Below the pieces are notes generated by a model, which searched no databases, was not told the origin of the DNA, and saw only the letters and a list, made by a program, of their open reading frames with translations. The translations under genes and the position numbers were made by a program. From Fragilaria crotonensis (taxonomy: Eukaryota > Bacillariophyta > Fragilariophyceae > Fragilariales > Fragilariaceae): a DNA stretch of 50,515 bases. The stretch is from positions 1 through 50,515 of the forward strand of contig JAKSYS010000464.1 in NCBI GenBank assembly GCA_022925895.1, in the 5' to 3' direction. Below, in pieces: positions 45,631 to 50,515 of the stretch; positions within the stretch are counted from its first letter, which is position 1, and the number at the start of each line of letters is the position of its first letter.

Positions 45631-46782
45631 CTAGTGTCTAGCCTCCCGGAGCCTTGGGGTTAATTAACCCCGTCAATTGCCTTAATTAACCCCGTCATTT
45701 TCGTACGTGTGCAAGACGCTTTTCTGTACATTTAATACTACGGACCACATAAAAAAGTGCTCCAATTGCAGTCATCTATGTTACAAGATGACGATACTTA
45801 AGTGCATCCATTTGATCCATTTTCCTTTTCTTCATTTTCAGTGGAAGTCACTGATGTGAAAGAAAAGCGCGATACTGATTTTTGTCCCAATCAGTCTCTG
45901 ACTAAAGGTGTGCAAAAGTGCGTAGAGTGTGGTAGATGTTCTACGTACCTTCAAAACAGTTTTTTTTGAAGTCCAAATTCATTCAACTCTGCACAGACAA
46001 ATTGAGACGTTGACAAAACATTACTGGTGACCGATGACCGACAACGTTTCGAAGTATCTGGCATCCTCACTCCTTAAGCCGAGCGCTGCAAAATCATATT
46101 CTGACACTTAATTCAAAATCTGTCATAGTAGAGAATTTTTTCCAACGCTTGGTATAAATTCTACACGATTTCTGTGTGAAATTGTCCGTTGGGGTTCCTT
46201 TTTCCGATCAACCTATACTTGTGAATTCTTCAAACTGGTGAAATATCCTGCGTACTTCATCACCATTGAAGGTATACTGAAGATGATGATCACATCAGTT
46301 TTCTATCATGAGATGAGAATGGTCTAAAACCGAGGATCCGAAACCACCTCATCCTCCGTAGACTTTGGTATACATTCTACACGATTCTTCTACGTTTTTT
46401 CTGGTTTGATGTCTTTCTCTAATTGATTGCTGTCGCTTAAATATTGAGCGGCAGACAAGTTTCATGTTTAGAAACAATACTTCAACGTATTTGACACACA
46501 ATAGTCACCTGACTTTTGGTTGAATTTGAGATGATGAGCGTAATCAGCGGCAGGCCAAAGGAGTGTCGAAGTGAGTTTTACGTAGCATCGGGTATTATTT
46601 CTACTGCTTTTCTAAATCAGAAATGACAGGAAAAAATCAGAGGGTCAAGAAAATTGATGCAGAAAAACTATTGTTTCTCGATGAAAAACAATATGCAGAT
46701 ACTGGGCTTTGACGGCATGCACATTCATGGGGTCCTTGAGCCACTGCCCAAGTTTCTAGTCCAACGGAAGATTTGCAACTAG

Positions 46783-49568
46783 TGTCTAGCCACCCGGGGC
46801 CATGGGGTTAATTAACCCCGTCATTTGCCTTAATTAACCCCATCAAATTTTTGCGACTCCGTGTACAAAAAATACTATCATCTACTCAAAAATGGTGTTG
46901 ACCATGACGGTCAATACGGATGTGTTCACACTAATGAAAGCACATTGAACTATTGAGATTAGGCTTACAACTCATCAAGGTGTGCATGGTTTCGAGCCAG
47001 GTGGTTCAAAAAGCACCGTTGGCCATTTTTTGTTGCACAAAGATACACAATTTTTCCATCATCACCGCAATCTGAGCACTGCCATGTCGTCTTCTTCTGA
47101 CACTCCTTGCACCTCCCTTGATATCTGAATGTGGTTTTTTCGCCTTTGCTGTTCTTCAGGCGCTTCACAGGTGTTAAATGAGTGAGCACACCAGCCCTTG
47201 GACCTCCACTTTCAAGTGCTCGGATACAGGCATCTTGAAACGACCTTCCGGAAGTAGGCGATGACCGAGGTCGCGTTACTCGACCTCTATTGCCATATGA
47301 ATTGTCAATGAGCTCTTCCGAAAGAACAGAATAGAATTCCTTTTGATTGTATTCAACGGTTGGTGCATTCTTAAAGGCAGAAAAGACGAGCCAGGTATCA
47401 ACAATGATCATCGAAAAAATTGATAAATTCACTCGTGTAGACCAATCCTTTGTCTCAATTTTCTTTTCAATCCGAAGGTCATCCTGTCGCAGTCTGTTGT
47501 GTTTGTCGATAGCTGCACATGTAGAGTAGTAAAGCTCTGCAATCTTTGGTTGCTTTATGGAGAACATCACCTGCTCTGGAGCTGCGTTCGGAGTTTGATC
47601 CACCTGTCTCCAACGACAGCGAACGTAGGGTGTTCCATCTTCAAGGGAACCAGCACTTGAAATAAAGTACCGACGCTCACGATCCATCCAGACGAATGCA
47701 CCCAGTTCTGGTGTGAGCTCCGCATCGATGGCTGGCACTGCTCTCTTCAATGCCATGAAGTCTCCTCGGTTTGCCAGCTCCACGCTTGAAAGGAATGCTT
47801 TCGGAAAACCTCGAGTTGCTGTCTTCACAACTCCAATGAAACGAGGCCATTCCTGAATAATTCTTCTGCTGCTCCCACTGAAGCAAAGTACGAATCGGCA
47901 CAAACAATCCTGTTTGAACCAAACCAAGGTGCAACAACTTGTTTCAAAACGTTCGTACCATGTAGCAAGCTTGTCTCGTTTGCTCCGAACACTTCCTCTT
48001 CCACGCCAGGAAGGTCAACACCCTTCACAAGCTTAAGGCGAAGCATCACGCCACTCCTTCCACACGCTGCATTCTGTATTTCACAGCCATTCTCAGGCTT
48101 ACGATCAATTGCAACATACTGAGGGAGGCCATGGTTGATCCAGTGCCCTCCCTGACCGTACCAACGGCTCATAGATTCGTCGACACAGATTAGATCGGAA
48201 GGGTTGAAGTAATTTGCACGATGGTCGTTGAAGTTGTTGACGAAGTCGTCAACCAGCATCCATCGATATTGCTCTGAGGATACCCCCTCGTCAGGGACGT
48301 CAGGCTGGTGACTCCACCGAAGGCATCGAAAAAGGTCTTCAAACCTGTGTTTCGACATGCCTGTCAAGCCAAATTGTGGCGCAGGTCGATACTTTGACCA
48401 TGCCGTCGTTTGCCACAAGGAGGTCCTGGTGGTGAACTCAAACTTCGTGGTGAGGATGAAAATGCCAAACAATTTTAACAACTCACTCTCTGTTGTCTCC
48501 CTTAACTCCAGCTTGCTCAATTGACGGTTCGTCCATCCAACCATATCAAGAAGTTGCTTTGGAGGGAACATCAAGAGAAAAAAATCCAACGGCGACATAT
48601 CCTGCGTTCCTGCCCTGTTTTGACCAGGAACAAATACTTCACCAACCATGTTCCTAATACTCCAAACACGCAGTGGTACATTGCCATTCAATGGCGGGTC
48701 ATTGATTGCCGCCCTTACCCATTCAATTCCATTAACAGTTGCAATGGTTTGACGTGCAGAATTATTTTCCTCGTTCCCTGCTTCCTCATCCTCTTGAGGG
48801 AATTCTTCAGTATCATCAGGAGAAGTAGCCGGTGCAACTATTTCACCCACATTGTTCTCGGCAATGTTCACGGGCATTGGGTTGGGATCGTTCGTTGCAG
48901 GGGATGTGGAGGTTGGATTTGTTGCAGCAACTGAAACGGAGTTTTGATTCACGCTTTCAGTCACGAGTCCATTGCCATCGTTGGGAATGCTTGGAACGTG
49001 ACCGGCCTTCACTGACCTTGAATTCAGTGTGGTTGTCTTTATTGTATTCCCACCAAGGAAATAGTTTGCTGTGATCAAAGTCACGGTACGCTTCTTGGTG
49101 GATGATGGGGTTGTGTCAACGCGACAGACCATTCCGTTGAGAAGCTTGGTTTTTCGCGTTGCTTCCGTATCTTCGATGGCACTCGATCAGGGAAGTCACA
49201 TGGATAGCTTTTGCGTGCACCCTTGCACCAAACTGGAAACGAGGATCCGTTGCGCTCATTTTGAGATCAATCGATGAAGATGGAGATGAGCATTGACGGC
49301 ATGAATATCATGGTCCGGAGAATTCCCATAACCCAAAAAATTCACGAAAAAAAATTACAGCTCCAGAATTTCTTTAATAACTCAATTACAAACAACATCC
49401 ATCAATTGCCTATTTAAACCATGCAACCTTTTACTGTTCCAAGGAGATTGGCCAAGTTTGGAGTCCAACGGACCTTCTCCAAGATAAGGGGAAGCATATC
49501 CGAGATTGGCAAATACGGGGTTAATTAACCCCAAATGGGGTTAATTAACCCCGTCGGGTGGCTAGACA
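46783..49568 (-). mobile_element. piggyBac-type element, 2.8 kb, nearly autonomous
   Basis: Left end TGTCTAGCCACCCG and right end CGGGTGGCTAGACA, bounded by CTAG at 46779-46782 and 49569-49572. Each end has a pair of TTAATTAA palindromes; one of the left pair is a half-palindrome (GCCTTAATTAACCCC). It contains one transposase gene on the minus strand. The empty-site equivalent in copy 1 reads GTAG/CTAC where this copy has CTAG, a small mismatch. Confidence 0.85.
46965..49259 (-). pseudogene. piggyBac-type (DDE_Tnp_1_7) transposase, two frame changes
   Basis: Three collinear frames. A likely N-terminus starts at ATG 49259 (MSATDPRFQFGARVHAKA) and changes frame near 49190. The main frame follows (from 49132; 435 residues). 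A one-base loss at ~47845, between FRNGL and RFIGVVK, leads to the C-terminal frame (46965-47860). The catalytic Asp residues of the piggyBac RNase-H fold can be read: D318 in ICVDESMSRWYG, D412 in RIVCADSYFASV, and a third in FSMIIVDTWLVF of the last frame. The C-terminus has a Cys/His-rich finger (CKECQKKTTWQCSDCG...CFLNHLARNH), as expected for piggyBac. The few lesions suggest recent activity. Confidence 0.82.
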
Positions 49569-49658
49569 CTAGTAGCGAACAATTTTTGTGATGTGCAAAT
49601 ACGGGGTTAATTAACCCCATTTGGGGTTAATTAACCCCGTCGGGAGGCTAGACACTAG

Positions 49659-50406
49659 TGTCTAAAGGCCCGACGGGGTTAATTAACCCCATTTGGGGTT
49701 AATTAACCCCGTATTTGCGATTCTCCGAAATGCTTCCCCCTAATCTTGTCCGATGTCCGTCGGACTCCAGACTTGGCCTATCTCCTTCGAACACTGACAG
49801 GTTGCATGGCCTACGTAGGCAATAGCTCAATGTTGTTTGTTATTCAGTTATTAAACAAAATCTGGAGCTAAAAAAATATGCGTGTAATTTCGTCGTTCAT
49901 TTTTGACCATGACATCACATCGTCCACAGCTCACGATGTTCAAATCCAATTTAGCTCATAAGTGGCGGACATGATTCTCCGAAAGGCTGTCGTACATCAA
50001 TCACTCAGCATGTTTGTCTCAAAGTCTCAACACGACATTGTAGAATTGAATGAAAATGGACTTACAAAAATAAAAAGCTGTTTTGATCTTACGTAGAACA
50101 TGTACCAAGCGCTACGCAAGATTGCATGCCCGTAGTCAGAGACTGATTGGGGATGAAAAAATGAAATATCGAGCTTTTTTTCACATCCCTGATTTCCACA
50201 AAAGTTAAACAAAGAGGAAAATGGATCAAATGAATGCAGATAAGTGTCATTATCTTATGACATTGATGAGTGCAAACAGAGTATTTTTTCCAGTGGTCCG
50301 TAGTATAAAATGTACAGAAAAGCGTCTTGCACACGTACGAAAATGACGGGGTTAATTAAGGCAAGTGACGGGGTTAATTAAGGCAAGTGGTCCGGGCCTT
50401 TAGACA
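49659..50406 (+). mobile_element. Chimeric 748-bp member of the same family
   Basis: Starts TGTCTAAAGGCCCG and ends CGGGCCTTTAGACA, between CTAG at 49655-49658 (shared with copy 2) and 50407-50410. The left ~210 bp is the inverse of the right end of the piggyBac element (49358-49568). The right ~190 bp matches the right end of copy 1 (41690-41870). No coding capacity. It is an internal-deletion or recombinant derivative. Confidence 0.8.
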
Positions 50407-50410
50407 CTAG

Positions 50411-50515
50411 ACAAAACTGGAAAAAACACGTTCAAGCATTGGCCGGAAAAGGAATGAAAATTTCACGAAAATGACCGAAGTAGGAGAAACTGAGCAAATT
50501 TTTTCACGTGTTGTC
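50411..50515. other. Window end, nothing recognised
   Basis: About 100 bp of AT-rich sequence beyond the last element; too short to assign. Confidence 0.4.

Larger units (their letters stand above)
45635..49654 (-). mobile_element. Non-autonomous piggyBac-like element, copy 2 (carries the piggyBac element)
   Basis: Ends TGTCTAGCCTCCCG and CGGGAGGCTAGACA between CTAG at 45631-45634 and 49655-49658. Without the nested element it is ~1,230 bp and homologous to copy 1 in inverted orientation. Its right ~88 bp (49567-49654) nearly equals the inverse of copy 1's left end (39275-39362). The right CTAG is shared with the next element. Confidence 0.85.

Noticed and set aside
1-50515. CRISPR array, bacterial operon or rRNA genes
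   Set aside because: No regularly spaced repeats with unique spacers, no Shine-Dalgarno-linked gene strings and no rRNA-like blocks; introns and plastid presequences point to a eukaryotic nucleus.

Overview
The window looks like nuclear DNA of a photosynthetic stramenopile with a red-type secondary plastid, most likely a pennate diatom. Five genes have an N-terminal hydrophobic signal followed by an ASAFAP-like phenylalanine motif, the usual bipartite plastid presequence. Introns are few, short and GT-AG. There is a secreted Pro-Thr-rich repeat protein of the diatom cell-surface type, and the transposon families present are common in diatom genomes. Nothing in the sequence fixes the species.

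Layout. Positions 1-8.3 kb hold a decayed composite element: a Plavaka/KDZ-like transposase on the plus strand and, on the minus strand, a long accessory gene in pieces (GNAT-like region, Ulp1-like SUMO protease with SIM-like repeats, acidic linker, second papain-like cysteine protease-like region). Positions 9-13.2 kb hold a two-repeat Myb-like gene and a divergent pair of unrecognised genes. 13.2-16.5 kb is gene-free with minisatellites. A vanadium haloperoxidase-like gene follows, then 2.5 kb without a gene.

Positions 20.2-38.8 kb are the host-gene block: a plastid Clp/HSP100 ATPase, a UBA-like protein, a plastid bisphosphate nucleotidase-like phosphatase, a YjbQ/UPF0047 protein, a STAND/PknK-like ATPase, a plastid phosphoglycerate mutase, a small membrane protein, a plastid P-loop kinase, an unrecognised helical protein and the Pro-Thr-rich secreted protein. 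Most neighbours are convergent or divergent, so this is a cluster of individual genes and not an operon. Several carry single-base indels, mostly in short homopolymers, while most of their neighbours are intact. Consensus error must be excluded before calling them pseudogenes.

Positions 39.3-50.4 kb are a nest of DNA transposons. Two opposite copies of a ~1.24 kb non-autonomous element each carry another element inside them: a 1.36 kb relative in one copy, and a 2.8 kb piggyBac-type element with a nearly intact transposase in the other. A fifth member abuts the end. All begin TGTCTA, end TAGACA and sit between CTAG duplications instead of the usual TTAA. Each end carries a pair of TTAATTAA-centred palindromes. 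Two hAT-type MITEs and one Stowaway-like MITE lie between them. This piggyBac-like family with a CTAG target is the strongest candidate for something undescribed in the window.
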